A DNA stretch of 64,000 nucleotides from Rotaria sp. Silwood1. Its lineage: Eukaryota > Rotifera > Eurotatoria > Philodinida > Philodinidae. Within the stretch, counting starts at the first letter, position 1. Every line of letters begins with the position of its first letter. Of this stretch, positions 47,936 to 60,892 are shown one piece after another. Below the pieces are notes generated by a model. It saw only the letters and a program-made list of their open reading frames with translations. It made no database searches and had not been told where the DNA came from. The stretch lies in NCBI GenBank assembly GCA_905250075.1, contig CAJNOP010000081.1:62001-126000 (forward strand), in the 5' to 3' direction. Both the position numbers and the translations under genes were made by a program.

Positions 47936-47975
47936 CCTATTGAAATGAAAGAAAAAGAAGAAAACAAATACTGTG

Positions 47976-50900
47976 TCAAGAATCGAGTAATTGAATTTCA
48001 TCAACAAGATCATTAGATTCGAATTCATATTGTTGATTTGAATCATCATTATTATCAAATGAAAGATTTGTACGTTTTGTTTCATTATCATCGGTGAATT
48101 TTTCACTATCGGCTAATAAACGTTCTTCTTCATCACCATATTCATCGACCTATTTTTTTTTTTTTTGAAAATAAAATTTAGAAAAAACAAAACTAAAGAC
48201 TAGAAAATCAATTGAATTTACTTCTTCATTTTCTTCAATATCACTGGTTTGAGTTTGATTTCTTCGTTTTATTACTGGTTCATCATCATCATCATCATCA
48301 TTATTATTAGTTATTTCATTTGATGTTGCTCCAAGTAATTCATCTTCCATTGTTTCAGATAATGTTCGTTTTTTACCACTTTTACTTAATGATGAATCTT
48401 CATTAAAAGATATATCAAGATTACGATCTTTAAATGTTAATCCATTTTTTCGTACCTAAAAGCAAAAAAAAACGATTTATTCTATCTATTTTAGGATATA
48501 TTTCTTCACTATCCTTTTACTTAAGGATAGTTCTCCTATCGTGACTCAAAAATTTTTGTCTTTTTTGTGATTAGAACAAAATCTAAAATAACTTTTATCT
48601 ACGGAGTAAATTTTGGAATCTAAAAACTGTATTGAAAAGTTAAAAAGAAAATGCGAGAAGAAATCAAATTAGAAAAAGCTCTATTCAAAAAAAAAAATTT
48701 GCGTTTTTATAGAGTTTCTTCAATATTTTATCTTTTTGAATTCAAAGATACTCACTACAAACAGTTTTTACTGCTTGTAAACAATATTTAGCTCGATCAA
48801 ACCTAAGGTCAAGCCCAAATTCTACTTCTATCCTTCAAAACTATTTTAAAATCATGTTTCACAAAATTGCATATTCATACTTTATCAACATCAGACTTTG
48901 AAGGATACATAACAAGTAATGAATTATCCATATCATTCGATTGAATTTTTGTAGCTCCAGATTTCTATAGAAAAATAAAAGAAAATAAGTAATCTTTTAA
49001 ATAATAAATCAATATAAACCTTAAGAAATTCTTCTAATTCATTTTTTGGTAAATCTTTTATATTTTTAATTAGAATTTGTTGTTGTCTTTGTTCGTTAAA
49101 TTTCAATGTAGCATTCGTTGATGATTTTATTGTTGCATCACTTTCATTGAGAACATTAGTAAAATTTAAAGATGATTGACCTAATGTATTACTCATTGCA
49201 CGACGCTAAAAAGAAAATAATTTATTTATAATAATAATAATTAAAATTTATGAAAACAGTTTACCATATCTGCTGATGTTTTAGCTCGAAGAGTTTCAAG
49301 TTGTTTTTGTAAAGTTTGTGCACGTTGTTTAAGAACATCTTGTTGACTAATTTTATTTGTTGTTGTTGCTGTTGTTGGTTTTGTGGGTACTGTTATAGAT
49401 GATGATGATTTGATTGGTGGTGTTAAACGAACTGCATCTTTAATCATAACAATTGTTGCATCAACTTGTTTCATTAAAGCACGTATTGATTCTTTTTCAA
49501 CATTTGTTTCAGCTGTTTCAAGTTTTTTTAAAAGTAATTTTTGTTGTTGAATTTGTTCTTCTAATAAACCTTGTTTTTTACGATGAATTTCTAAAGCTGC
49601 TTTTTTTGCTGCATCTTTTTTTGTTATTGTTGATGATGGTATACTGGTTTTTTTTGTTGATGGTAATACGGTTGGTTTATTGGATGGTGGTAGATTTGTG
49701 GTTGTTGTTGTTGTTGGGGTTGGGGTTGAAGTCGGTGTAGGAGTCTAAAAAATTGTACCGAAGAAAATTTTTTATATAAATATAATATGAATATTTTACA
49801 GTTTTTGTTTCTTCGGGTTTATTTGTTGATATTGTACTTTGTTCAGATTTATTTCCTGATAATTGTTGCATTTTCATCCAGTGAAGTTTCATTGGATTAG
49901 GGGCATTTGATGGTGGTTTTTTTGTTGATGTGATATCCGCTGATGATGGTTTCTGTTGTTGCTGTTGTTGGGTTGTTTGATTCGAATTATTGTTATTATT
50001 ACCAGCAGATTGTCCCTAAATTGAAATAGATTTTTATATAGAATAAAATATAATACAGTAAAACCTCTCTATAGTGGACACCCTTTGAACCTTTCAATAG
50101 TGTTCACTATATGGAGGTGTCCACTATGAGGAGGTTAAGTGTTTTTCAAGAACAATATCTTTTTCGAAGAAGTAGGCACGATTTTAGGCATCTGAAGTAT
50201 TAGTGAATAAGATAATCGGATAGAGCAAGTTATTACTTCTGTTTTCATATATTTTAATTTTTGAAAATAGAAAAATTAACAATTGTCAAAATAGTCTTTG
50301 ATAGAACTTTGTTTCGCCGCTTTCGAATCCAGATAAATGTTCACTTTTTCTTAATGATAGTAACAAAATGACACAAGTTTTACAATGGGATTATTTATCT
50401 ACACGTCTTCTCTATTTAACACGATGGACGTCTTCTTTTTCTATAACTCAGACGTATTTTTTTTTCATTCCACCGCCTGATCAATAAAGAAGAGTCATTA
50501 TGTTGTATCATCGACGGTAGTCATTGCGACATTTTCTTTGAGTTCATAACGAGTGTCCACTATATAGAGGTTGTTTATGCAAAAGGGACCGTGAAAAAGT
50601 GTCCACTGTATGGGGGTGTCCACTATATGGAGGTGTCCACTATACGGAGGTTCAATTACAGCAAAAATCGTTTGGTCGAGTCCCAAAGTGTCCACTATAA
50701 CGAGGTGTCCACTATGGGAGGTTTCACTGTATAAGAGAAATTTCGTCATAATACACTCGAACACGACTGGGCAAATCTAAATCATTACTTGAGCTGATCT
50801 GGGTCTGAAAGATTTCATGCACGACTCAGAATTCATTCAAAACAGTAAGAGTTCATACTCCAGCATCAAAATGAGTTTCAGATGATACGACACAATGATA

Positions 50901-52332
50901 CTGACTACATGGGGGAAGGAGAGAATACTGTTATAGTCTAATGAAAAGAGATGATCGTCCAACTTAGCGTCTGTAAAAGTTTAGTTACAATCTTTTGGAA
51001 TTGTATGAAAAAGAAAAATTGATTCTACTATTTCCTTGTTTTATCTATAAAATTAGAGTAATTATAACATGTTATGTAATATCGGATTGTTCTTATTTTG
51101 GTTTTTCAGGCATAAAAGCTAAGAACAAAATATCGTGTAATGAAAGAGTTGTTGTTAACATTCTCTTTTAAAAATAAACAGTCAATGACGAAATAGTACT
51201 AAAAATATTTTGACTCGAGTGGTCTAATCACACATTCGAACGCATGCTACTTGCTTACTAAACCCTTCGGATTATTTTTTTGAAAATTCAAGTTTTTCTT
51301 TTTAGAAAAAGAAAAACTTACTTTATTACTGTTATGCCAAAAGATTTTGATAAAACGATTATTAAACAATGGTTGAGGATTTTTATATGCTGTTTCAGCT
51401 TCATGTAATGTTGCATAAGCAACAAGAGCTGAATCATGTGATCCATCATAAGCAATCTAATAAATATATAGAATTATTTTATTATATGAAAAAGATAAAA
51501 ATAGAATAAACAAAGAAATATTGAACATACTTGAACGTTTGTAACAGTACCAAATTTACTAAAATGTTCATTTAATTTTGAAATAGTATTAAATTCAACG
51601 GGAATTTTACGTATTTCAAGTGTTGCTGGTGCTGATCCAGATCCATCAGGTTTTTGCCCTTGATTTTTTAAAATAAAAAAAAAAAAAAGAATAGATATTT
51701 AACTATTAAGAAAAAAAAACATACATGGACGTTTCCATGGTCGATTCATATATCCATTATTATTATTAGCATGACTACTAGTATTACTATTATTAGTAGG
51801 AATAGTAGTATTCGTATTAATATTTGAATCATTATTTGATGGATGTTCATGTTGTTGTATTCGTCGATCATTTGGATAAGATCCAGTAGTAACATGTCGT
51901 TTCGTATGAATCACAGGAGGAACAGGACCACTGGATGACATACCCACTTTAAAAAAAAAAGAATTCCAATAAAAATTTATTTATAAGAAATTAAAACAAA
52001 TAATTCTACTTGAATCATTTTGTCGCATTTTTGGTTCAAGTGGTAATGGTTCAGCATTAGTAACAACCGTAACAAGTGTACGTTGTGGATTCATCATTAA
52101 TTGTTGTTGAGATGCTTGAGGTTGTCCTGGTGGTAATTGTGGTACTTGCATACGTGGATGATGATGCATTGGATGTCTCATAAACATCGGTGGAGTTGGA
52201 TGTGGTCCATGTTTTAAATCAGGTGCTTCAGGATTATATTCATGATAATGAGGATGAAGATGAGCTGGTGGTATTCCATATTGTTGATAAGGTGGATAAT
52301 AAGCTGCTTGTTGTTGTTGTTGTTGCTGTTGC

Positions 52333-52375
<43 letters not shown>

Positions 52376-53474
52376 CAAAAACAACAGCATTTGTACCATG
52401 ATCATATGGACATGAATCTCCAAGTGCACAATAACCTTTATTTTCAAAAAAATCACTACATGGAATTTTTTTGTATAAAAAATTTGTATTTGTTGTTGAT
52501 GGTTGATGAATTATATTTGTTTGACGTGATGGTGATGAACGTGATGATGAACCGGTTGATGAATGTGAATATGAACGTTGTGTACGTTTAGCTGGTGGTG
52601 GTGATATTGAACGTGAACGTGATGATGAACGATGTGAACGTTGATTATTTGAATTTGTTGTTAGACGATAATGTGATGATATTTGATGACGATTAGCACC
52701 ACCACTACTTGTATTGACATGTCGACGTGGATTTGGTGAATGATGACGATTTGATGATGAACGATATGCATAACGTCTTTTAATAGGTTGAATTATTGCT
52801 CCAGATGATTGTTGTTGTGTATTTATTGAATATTCAAATGATGATGTTGTATGAGAAATTGATGGAATTTGTTGTTGTTGCTGTTGCTGTTGTTGTTGTT
52901 GTTGTTGTTCATTTTCTTGTTTTGTTGGTGATGTTAATATTTGTTGTTCAATTATTTCAGATGATTCACCTGATTTATCATCATTGATTTCACTTGCTTT
53001 TGGTTGAACATTTTCCTATTTGATAAGAAAAAAAGAATAAATATAATAATTAATATAATATCAAGAATAATTATTAAACAAACAACTTTTTTTGCTTCAG
53101 GAATATAACGTCCATTTCGAATAACATCAAATAATTGATCAACAAAATCTTTTGTTGCTAAAAAAAAAAAAAAGAAAAGTGAAGATTTGTATTTAGAAAT
53201 AAAGTTTCTTTCGTTCTGTGTAAATCTACAAACCTCGATCAAGAAAAACTTCAAGTCGATCAATACAATTTTCACGTAATTTATCTAATGGTTTATCTTT
53301 AGCAACGAGAGCAAGAACATAACGAGCTAAAGCGATTGGTTCAGCATCGCATCTTAAAAAAGAAAAACAAACAAACTATCATTAAAACGAAAAACTATAC
53401 TAAATAAAAACATACAATGGTTCGAGTGTTGCAACGAGCCATTCTCGTAATGCTACTTCGTCGTCGATAAACAT
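47976..53474 (-). CDS. RBM26: RBM26/RBM27-like RNA-binding protein (1037 aa, 13 exons)
   Basis: Exons: 53416-53474, 53234-53352, 53087-53157, 52010-53015, 51725-51946, 51531-51658, 51322-51456, 49800-50015, 49265-49744, 49020-49205, 48881-48964, 48222-48455, 47976-48149; 3114 nt, in frame. RBM26/27 are nuclear proteins linked to poly(A)-RNA exosome targeting. N-terminal PWI-like fold: LREWLVATLEPLCDAEPIAL and ARYVLALVAKDKPL. CCCH zinc finger at about 269-289: PCSDFFENKGYCALGDSC then PYDH. A Gln run of about 22 follows. RRM1 (about 503-578) ends NNRFIKIFWH, as in human RBM26. A Lys/Glu/Gln coiled coil lies at about 690-800, a degenerate second RRM at about 856-925 (ILIKNIKDLPKNELEEFLK) and an acidic tail with YGDEEERLL. 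The split between RBM26 and RBM27 is vertebrate, so this is a co-ortholog. Intron 7 (1306 bp) carries a transposon. Confidence 0.93.
50054..50731. mobile_element. pogo/Tigger-type non-autonomous element in RBM26/27 intron
   Basis: The left terminus CAGTAAAACCTCTCTATAGT and right terminus (minus strand: CAGTGAAACCTCCCATAGTG) bound 50056-50729, with TA on each side (50054-50055, 50730-50731). CAGT(A/G)AAACCTC termini and a TA duplication are characteristic of the pogo/Tigger branch of Tc1/mariner. Subterminal DNA repeats the word GTGTCCACTATA several times in both orientations, a likely set of transposase-binding sites. The 88-residue minus-strand frame at 50498-50764 is made of these repeats. 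No transposase. Confidence 0.85.
52308..52376. repeat. CAA/TTG trinucleotide run encoding ~22 Gln
   Basis: A nearly pure (TTG)n run on the plus strand, in frame as CAA/CAG glutamine codons in exon 4 of the RBM26/27-like gene, directly after the zinc finger. A second, shorter run lies at 52869-52909. Such runs are length-variable and explain the poly-Val and poly-Asn frames on the opposite strand and in other frames. Confidence 0.8.
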
Positions 53475-53714
53475 GTAAACAACGGTTGCTATATTTATAT
53501 ACAAAGAAAGTTATTTGTTGCGTTACAACAAATCTACAAAAAAAAAAAAAAGAATTTTATTTTGTAAATATCATTTCATGCAAAATTAATTAAAACTATT
53601 ATTATTTTTTTTTTTTTTATGAATACATTATAAAAAAAGAAAGAAGATCAATGTGATATATCTGAACTAAAATGGACGTGAGATTTCATGCATTAATTAT
53701 TATAGATGAATATT

Positions 53715-56700
53715 CTATTTGACAGATTGCGATGATTGTATAGGATAATAAGTAATTTCATTCGATAAACGACGAATTTTTCCTTGAGGTATAACTGGAC
53801 GATTAAATGCTGTTATTTTTTCAATATGCTTTATTAACCAAACGAGTAAAATAATTGTACATATCTTTTTGATGAATAAAAACAAAAAAGAAACAAACCA
53901 ATATATAACCGTTTTTTCTTCTTATCTAAAATATAATCTTACCTGTAGAAAAGCAACACCAACTGTCACACAACCAAGTGTGATTAAATGTGGACGATAA
54001 AAACGGTAGAGTGCCAATGAACAACCCTTTTTTCGGAACAAAAAAAATATTTCATAGTCGATTAAAAATATGTTAATATATCATACATGTGTTGCAATAA
54101 CTTAATGCAAAAAAACCAAAATAGATGTAAATTGATTCATATCGAACATCAATAGTGACTAATTACTACAGAATATCCCTGTCTATGTGACTTTGTATGA
54201 CAAGTATGTAGGGTTGAGCGCGTCAAGTTGTTTTTTTTTTTTGTTTTGTACTTATTTATATCACGAATATTAACAAGAAAATTTGTATGACGCGGTTTCT
54301 TGCTTCTAATTTTTTATGCACATAAACAAAATAAGAATAGACTTATGTTAAATAAAATGACAGAGTGAATACAAAAAAAAAGAGGATAACAACGAAACAT
54401 AAAAAGAATCAAAAGAAAAAAAAAAAGTATGATTATTTTCATTTGTGAATTAGACACTTCATTTATTTATTTACAATGTCAGTTAAACTAGAAATAATAT
54501 TATTCTCTTGTTCTTATATTCAATAAAATATTTGTTTTATTAATCAAGGTTCTGATAATAATCTTTTTTTTTTTGCTATTTTCTAAACATTTTTTTTTCT
54601 TTTTTTCATCAAGATAAAACAAAAAACTAATTTGTATGAAGAAAAACGTAAATTTAAATAGATTTACAATTAAAGTAATATTTATTAACATTTAACTTTT
54701 AATTATTCAAACATTTATGTAAATTTATAATGCAAAAAAATTATTTGTTACTTAGAAGAACTTCCGATAATAATAATTTCGAATTAAATTTCATATAGAA
54801 ATTATCCTCATTGATAAATCGTTTTTGAATTGAAACTTTATGCATCATATAGAATCTAATGATGCAATGAATACTTCGAAATAAGTTCAAGCTTTTAACT
54901 TTATGTTGCAAAGATCCTAAACTTATACAAAATTGCCACAATCTCATTCAATAAGGTGTTCTGCAATTTCTGAAATTTGAGATCATTATCTAATCTTGAT
55001 CCAGCAATAAACATTTCAAAATCGTTTTACTTTTTCAAACCTGTTAATGTATATAAGAATATAGGAAGGAAAAACTTGAGTAATTTATTGTACTTGAGAA
55101 TAAATCATAGAAGTAGAAAGTGATGTTGTTTTACTGAGAGAATTTATTTTTAATGAAAACTCATCTATAGACAACAAAAAAACCATATGATGAAGTTATT
55201 GAATATATAGAGAAGAAAATGAAATATCTTTTATAGTGATGGAAATAATATTTTTTGTATATACCCATAGGCAAACGTATAATATTTAGCGAAATTTTTG
55301 TTTTGTTACTATTTATGAAAGAAACTAAATAATAAACTTTTTCATACAAAAAGTTTGAAAACTATACTATAACTCTGAATGTGTCGATCAAATATCGATT
55401 AACTTCGGTCCGGATGCAAACAAAGTTGTACTTGTGAATAATACTACTTCGGAGAACCCAAAAAAAAAACTGTTTTTTCGAATTGAAACGTTCTACAGAG
55501 ACAGATCTTAGTAAGAATAGTTTATTATGAAAGTTTCAAGTGTTTAAATTTGCTCCTACATACGAACAAAGTAAAAAATATGTTTTTAACCACAGCTGTA
55601 TCTTAGAATAGAAACAACTATAAAAGTTAAAACATTCACAAGAAATTATTTTCATTAAAGTTTGTTTCTATGTAAAGTTTTACGTCAAAAAATTGAAAAA
55701 TCAATTTGTCTAAGAAAGATTCATAACATTCATTTAAAACCTATCATAAAAATTTTAGTATCTCAGTAGCAATAAGTGAAAAGTTTGTCTAGATATATCA
55801 TTGAAATAGAACATTTGAATACCTCATAAAATATATTTGATGGATGTTTTCCATATGGTTTTTGAGCACATTGTGGTTCATATGATTTACAACAACTATC
55901 AGGTACAGCTGAAGCCATTGATAGATTAAAATTTGAATTTAATTGCCAATCCTTTTTTATTTAAATAATATTAAATTATGTTTAAAAAAAAATTGTTTTT
56001 TTTTCAATTTACTTTAAATGATTTTGAACCACAACATCGAAACTAAAAGATAAGAAAAATAAAATTATGAAAAAAAAAATTAATTAATTAATTAACATAC
56101 ACGTCTTTGCATTTGATCAAATGTTCTTGTTTTTCTTTTAACATAATAATATTTATGTTGAATAGTTTCAAGTAAATTTGTTGATAAACGTTCATCAAGC
56201 TAAAAAAAAACAAATAAATTTCTTTGAATTTTAATTCAATTCAACTAACATTAACAGTATAACCAAAAGCTAATAGACCAGTAGTTATTTCAAAAATAAA
56301 TGTTAAAATTAATATTAAAAGTGTCTAAACAATTATTATTTTAATAAAAAAAAAAAAAAAAAAAAAAATTTAATAAAATTGTTTGTTTGTTTTTTTTTTT
56401 TTTTTTTTTTACTAATTTTAATCCTTTGATATTTTCAGTCCATGCTGTTATAAATAGAGCAATAATTGCTATACATGTTATTAATGTAGATATTAATAAT
56501 AAATAAGTTGATATTGCATATAAATAGGCTGAAGCAAGTAATGCGTATTTATGTTTTGTTATAATTGTCCATGTTGATAAATAAAATAATGATAAAACAG
56601 ATACCAAAAGAATAAAACCAACAATAATTATAGCTGCTTTTATACCAAATATACTACAAAATCCTTGATTATTTACTGCAAGTCTGTTCGGTTTTCTTGT

Positions 56701-56715
56701 TGATGTTGAAGGCAT
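53715..56715 (-). CDS. Tetraspanin (289 aa, 7 exons)
   Basis: Exons: 56413-56715, 56250-56324, 56101-56199, 56013-56042, 55823-55951, 53943-54026, 53715-53864, all phase 0. Tetraspanins are four-pass membrane organisers that gather integrins, receptors and proteases. Membrane segments at about 25-47, 60-92, 102-125 and 219-247. The large loop (about 127-217) carries the family cysteines: CCG at 162-164 (FRCCGSKSFK), PDSCC at 186-190, C197 and the GC pair at 213-214 (FYEGC), six in all. The short C-tail ends YPIQSSQSVK. The phase-0 exon structure, each splitting between structural units, is regular. Oddity: intron 5 is 1796 bp (54027-55822) while the others are 51-90 bp; I see no recognisable insertion in it. 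An acceptor-like site lies 9 bases before the ATG. The stop is only 240 bp upstream of the RBM26/27 start codon. Confidence 0.9.
54027..55822. other. Oversized tetraspanin intron, content unrecognised
   Basis: AT-rich. The minus-strand frames at 54500-54691, 54741-54947 and 55161-55349 have no domains. No inverted-repeat element comparable to those in the other enlarged introns was seen. Confidence 0.4.
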
Positions 56716-59446
56716 TGAGAAATTCTATTACAATCAAAAGGATAAAAATAACAAATAGTAAGAACGAAATTGTGCAATAAAATGAGTAGAATAAAGATGT
56801 TCTTTATGTAGAACATAGTTAAAGAAAAATAGTAAATTAGACATATGCTTAGATATACAATCAATTAAGATCAAATTTCCTTATATTATCATGTGGTCGT
56901 GCCTTGTTTATTTCGCCTAGCCACTCGATCTATTTGTTTTTTTTTCCCTTCTCATCCATTAGTTAAAGGCATGATAACTCTAACATGGATTTTGATTATA
57001 ACTAATAAAAATTAATAGTATATAGATGGCGTGAATACACAATGCCATTATATTTTGTAAGAATGATTGTGATGCAGGAATGCGCAATTCATCTCTTCAA
57101 ATTTCTTCTGACAAAAATTGATCTTAAGTCGAGTAAATTTAAATCGCCTGAAATTTTCAAAATATGTTAGAACTATATTGGAAAGACTATGGTAAATCCT
57201 TCAGTTCTATACCAAGGTGTCTTTGAAAGATATTCATAGAATAAGGATCAAAAATATCCCACTGTGATAATCGAAAATTCTCTGTGGGCCTTCATTCTAT
57301 GTATTTAGTCTTGTTTTTTCAAAAGGACTGTGCCAGAATGTAGGGCATGATAGAATACCTTCTTTTTAAATTCTCACTTTTTATTTGAAGGAAAGTTTAT
57401 TGTTCTGAACAACTCTCAAAAGATGATGCTTCAATTATAAAACTAGTATTTTATGTAATCGTACCAATGGTTAATTCAAAAAAAGGAACTCTATAATGTC
57501 TTTTTAACAAAATGTAAATAAATAGTTGGATTAGTCAGAAAGTTCTGCTACTTTCGAATATTTAGTCATAGAAAAAAAAAACATTTTGCTAGTCTATATA
57601 CATTAAATATTCAAAATTGGCTTCCTAATGTTTGATACAAAGTTTCATTGTGTCTATTCATTTCTGAAAGGTCTTTTAGTATTCGTGAATATGTATTTAA
57701 TTAATCTCCTTGATTATTGCTTTACTTCAGCTTGTAACATTTGTATAAGTATCAAGATTACGGTGCAGACATTTAAACAACTAAAAATCTGAAAGAGCAA
57801 AGCCAGGCATACATAGTGAATGAATCATAACTTAGATTTTTTCCTCTTGAAAATTATTAAAGATTGAGAACAATAGCTTGCATATATGATTTTGGATTTT
57901 TTATAATGCAAATCTATGTTATTTATCGTTGCTGATATGAACGTATGCACGATTTTCCATTTGAAAACAGAGGTGACTAAAAACGCCTACTTAGAATTTT
58001 TTTTTTTAAGCTGATAATTGTGAAAATTCGTATGGGCATTTTAATATATAATACATACCGCTACTAGAATAAACCAACATGAAGAACAGAAACAATGAAA
58101 AAGAAATTTAGAATAACTGTTGTTAGAATTTTCCGACTACCGTATATGCATAGAATGAAGACTCATAAAGAATTCTAGGTTGCACGACTAAAAGAGAGGA
58201 AAATATTGACCGTTTTTCCTGAAAAAAAAAACATATTTTTCAAGCGAAAGATGATGGAAATCATCAATGCATGTATATCAATTGGAATTTTTCTAATAAA
58301 AATTGACTTTTTTCTTTGGTTGATCTTAAAGACTGAAAATTATAAACTCTATTCCTAACGTATCTTTCCATTCTATTTTAAATATCGCGTTAATATTTTT
58401 AAAGACTAAAGCAAGATTCTGTATCTCGCTTTGACAAGATTAGTATTTGTTCTAGATGGGATCGTTTTATAGGATATTAACCGATAATGCAAGCATTTCT
58501 AGAAAACTTAAGAACATCTATCTAGAATCTATGTTAAAAACTCTCTCTAACTGTGCTCTCAAAAAAATTTTATCACGTCTTGTTTTGAGTATTGCGCAGA
58601 CCTTTGAAGAATACTAATATATATTCTGTAAAAAATCGACTTTTTGAATTATCTCCTATGTGTTCGATTTTGTTTTATTGCTTTTTCTGTCATCCGATTC
58701 GTCATTTCATTCTTCACAAATCGATTAGAAAATAATACAAAATTGTTTTAGTTAACATGATGGAAAAAAAAATAAGGATACATCAAATACGGATAGGAAC
58801 ACAGTGAGCGATCTGTACAAATTTTAAAGACTTGTATTAGCACCGTTTTATGAAAATATATCAAATAATGATTACGCAAAATCCGATATGCTGCTAATAT
58901 AAGTACATCATAGCCTTCATCTTATTGAATTACAGAAAGGATGATTACGGAGACTGATATAAAAAAAAATTAGCTGCTGCTCTACTTTTAATTTTTTCTT
59001 AGTATTATTTATTCATTTAAATTTAATCTTTAGTTTCATGAGGAAAATCCAAAAAGAAATGTACTTTTTCTTTGTAGATTTTAAGCACATGTCATTATGT
59101 GGATTGACAACCCTCGTGCAAAAATTGTAAGAGTACTACAATGCTTTTAGCAACATTTAAAATTCAAGTGATTGTAGTAGTAAAGTACACTGTAAGTTTT
59201 TTACCTTGTGCATATGTCCACTGAAAAGCAAACTTTGATCTTTTTTTTGATTGAAAACTATTCATATTCTTATTTTTGGAAGCCACATACTCTCTAGAAT
59301 TTAAATTTCTTTTTTTTGCGATTAATCGTTGCAATAATTCTTTTTTTTTTTAGAATATAACTTTTTATTTCTTCTGTATCTCTTTTTTATTAGAAAAAAT
59401 ACATTTAAAACTTAAAAAAAAAAAAATCTTTTGAAAGATATAATGA
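56716..59446. other. Intergenic, 2.7 kb, nothing recognised
   Basis: No frame over 60 residues outside its first 150 bases, no clear repeat, no RNA gene recognised by eye. The right end contains the 3' flank of the 59447-60892 gene, with AATAAA on the minus strand at 59386-59391. Confidence 0.5.
59386..59391 (-). terminator. Probable poly(A) signal of the 481-aa gene
   Basis: AATAAA on the minus strand, 56 bases after the stop at 59447. Confidence 0.4.
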
Positions 59447-60892
59447 TTAAACTGCTAGTCTTTTGTCTACAACATTATTTAAATAACGATCGTAGAATCG
59501 TGCTTGTGGATCATGTTTATAAATTTTCGTAACTTCTATTGGTTCTTCCCAATCTTTGCTATGTGCCTGTCGAGCTAATGTACCATAATATTCAGTTGGA
59601 AAACGATTTGTATTTGTTTTTTGATGATGATGATCACGAATGATGGGTGGTAAATAAGAATTTTGATTATAAATAGGTGATGTTGGTACATGAAATGATT
59701 CCCGTGCCGATTGAAAATAAGATGATCGTTCGGATTTTTTAATTGAACTATCAACAATCTGCAAATCAGTACCCTGATTTGAACCGGATGGTGGACGACG
59801 TCGAATATGAAGGCTTTGATGATAATGGTTACTTTGTTGAGAAGGAATCGAAGGAGAATTATGTGACTGAATATGATTTTGATGATGATGACAATAATGT
59901 TTAGAATGACGATGTTTACTGTTTCCTTCAATATTAGAAGTTAAAGAATTTTTTTCTGATATTTTCGTACTATTTTTTGATCGATTTGTTAATGAATTGG
60001 ATGTTATAATTAAACTATTTGAATCTTGAGGTAATTTATTGGTATTTGATTGCACATAATGATCCATTGAATCATTTTCAATTTTTAATTTACGACGTTG
60101 TTGTTTTATTGTACGTTTTGTTGATTGTTCTCGATATTCGTCATTATCAGAATTTTCAATAGGTATATGTTGTTGTGAATAATTATTATCATGATTATCA
60201 TGAAATGTTAAATGTGATGATGTTGGTGAATTTTTTTCACTATGATCATGACGTTGTTTATCTTGATTGGATCGAATGATTGATACACCATTTTGACGAA
60301 ATTTTCGTGGTTGTTGTTTTGGTTTTATAGATGATGTTGTTAATGCAGGTTTATGAACATGTTGTGTAGGATCAAGTAATTCATTTGGTGTTATCTGACC
60401 ATCGAGTGTTTGACGATTATGCATAGTTCGATCAGAATTCTTTACTTTATAATAACCCCAATATGGATAATAATTATCAGCTAATTCTTGTGATTTTGTT
60501 TCAGATAATGTAGCCCAATTAGTTTGATTCGATGTAGCTTTATGAACATTTTTTTTCTTTTTTCTCTCTTCTTTACGTGAAAGTTGACATTGAATAGCAG
60601 TTGGCATTCCATTTTCTTGTAATTCATTACCATGATATCGAAGATTAGGAGATTGTTTTTGTCCTAACGATAACATCGAAGACGGCGTTGGTGTTGGTGT
60701 TGGTAATCGTTTAAAAATGGTATGAGACATCTGATTCATATCATTTGATGATGCAACAGATGATCGTTCTGATATATAAATATCTTGATCATCATCGTCA
60801 TCATCATGACTAATATAAATCATCGGTTTTCCATTTAGTTGTTGTTGTGAATCCAAATTTTTTAAATGATCTTTTTTAAAATTATGTGTCAT
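59447..60892 (-). CDS. Uncharacterised, mostly disordered protein (481 aa, single exon)
   Basis: Family not recognised. This is the longest uninterrupted frame in the window, with host-like codon usage, so I regard it as real despite having no introns. The first third has an Asp run (YISHDDDDDDQDIY), a TPTPTPSS stretch and a basic patch (RKEERKKKKNVHK). A Tyr/Trp-rich motif ADNYYPYWGYYKVKN lies near 137-151. The middle is Ser/Asn/His/Gln-rich and low complexity. The final 45 residues look ordered and probably conserved: GTLARQAHSKDWEEPIEV, TKIYKHDPQARFYDR and YLNNVVDKRL. No signal peptide or membrane segment. The conserved-looking tail is the part to search with. An upstream non-coding exon cannot be excluded. 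Confidence 0.7.
   Translation of the reverse strand: MTHNFKKDHLKNLDSQQQLNGKPMIYISHDDDDDDQDIYISERSSVASSNDMNQMSHTIFKRLPTPTPTPSSMLSLGQKQSPNLRYHGNELQENGMPTAIQCQLSRKEERKKKKNVHKATSNQTNWATLSETKSQELADNYYPYWGYYKVKNSDRTMHNRQTLDGQITPNELLDPTQHVHKPALTTSSIKPKQQPRKFRQNGVSIIRSNQDKQRHDHSEKNSPTSSHLTFHDNHDNNYSQQHIPIENSDNDEYREQSTKRTIKQQRRKLKIENDSMDHYVQSNTNKLPQDSNSLIITSNSLTNRSKNSTKISEKNSLTSNIEGNSKHRHSKHYCHHHQNHIQSHNSPSIPSQQSNHYHQSLHIRRRPPSGSNQGTDLQIVDSSIKKSERSSYFQSARESFHVPTSPIYNQNSYLPPIIRDHHHQKTNTNRFPTEYYGTLARQAHSKDWEEPIEVTKIYKHDPQARFYDRYLNNVVDKRLAV

Larger units (their letters stand above)
42290..47975. other. Intergenic, 5.7 kb, repeat remnants
   Basis: No gene is supported. It contains two GC-rich CCATGG-containing patches (43289-43420, 44000-44175), a coherent higher-GC block at about 45630-45990 and a tandem duplication at 46085-46290. 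The frames at 43291-43575, 43897-44232, 45512-45820 and 46851-47078 fall in these or in AT-rich DNA and have no domains. A/G-rich DNA from 47690 to 47900 is probably 3' flank of the RBM26/27-like gene. Confidence 0.45.

Noticed and set aside
52190-52591. 133-residue plus-strand open frame with a long Val run
   Set aside because: It is the antisense of the zinc-finger/poly-Gln exon of the RBM26/27-like gene; the Val run comes from GTT read from the (TTG)n tract.
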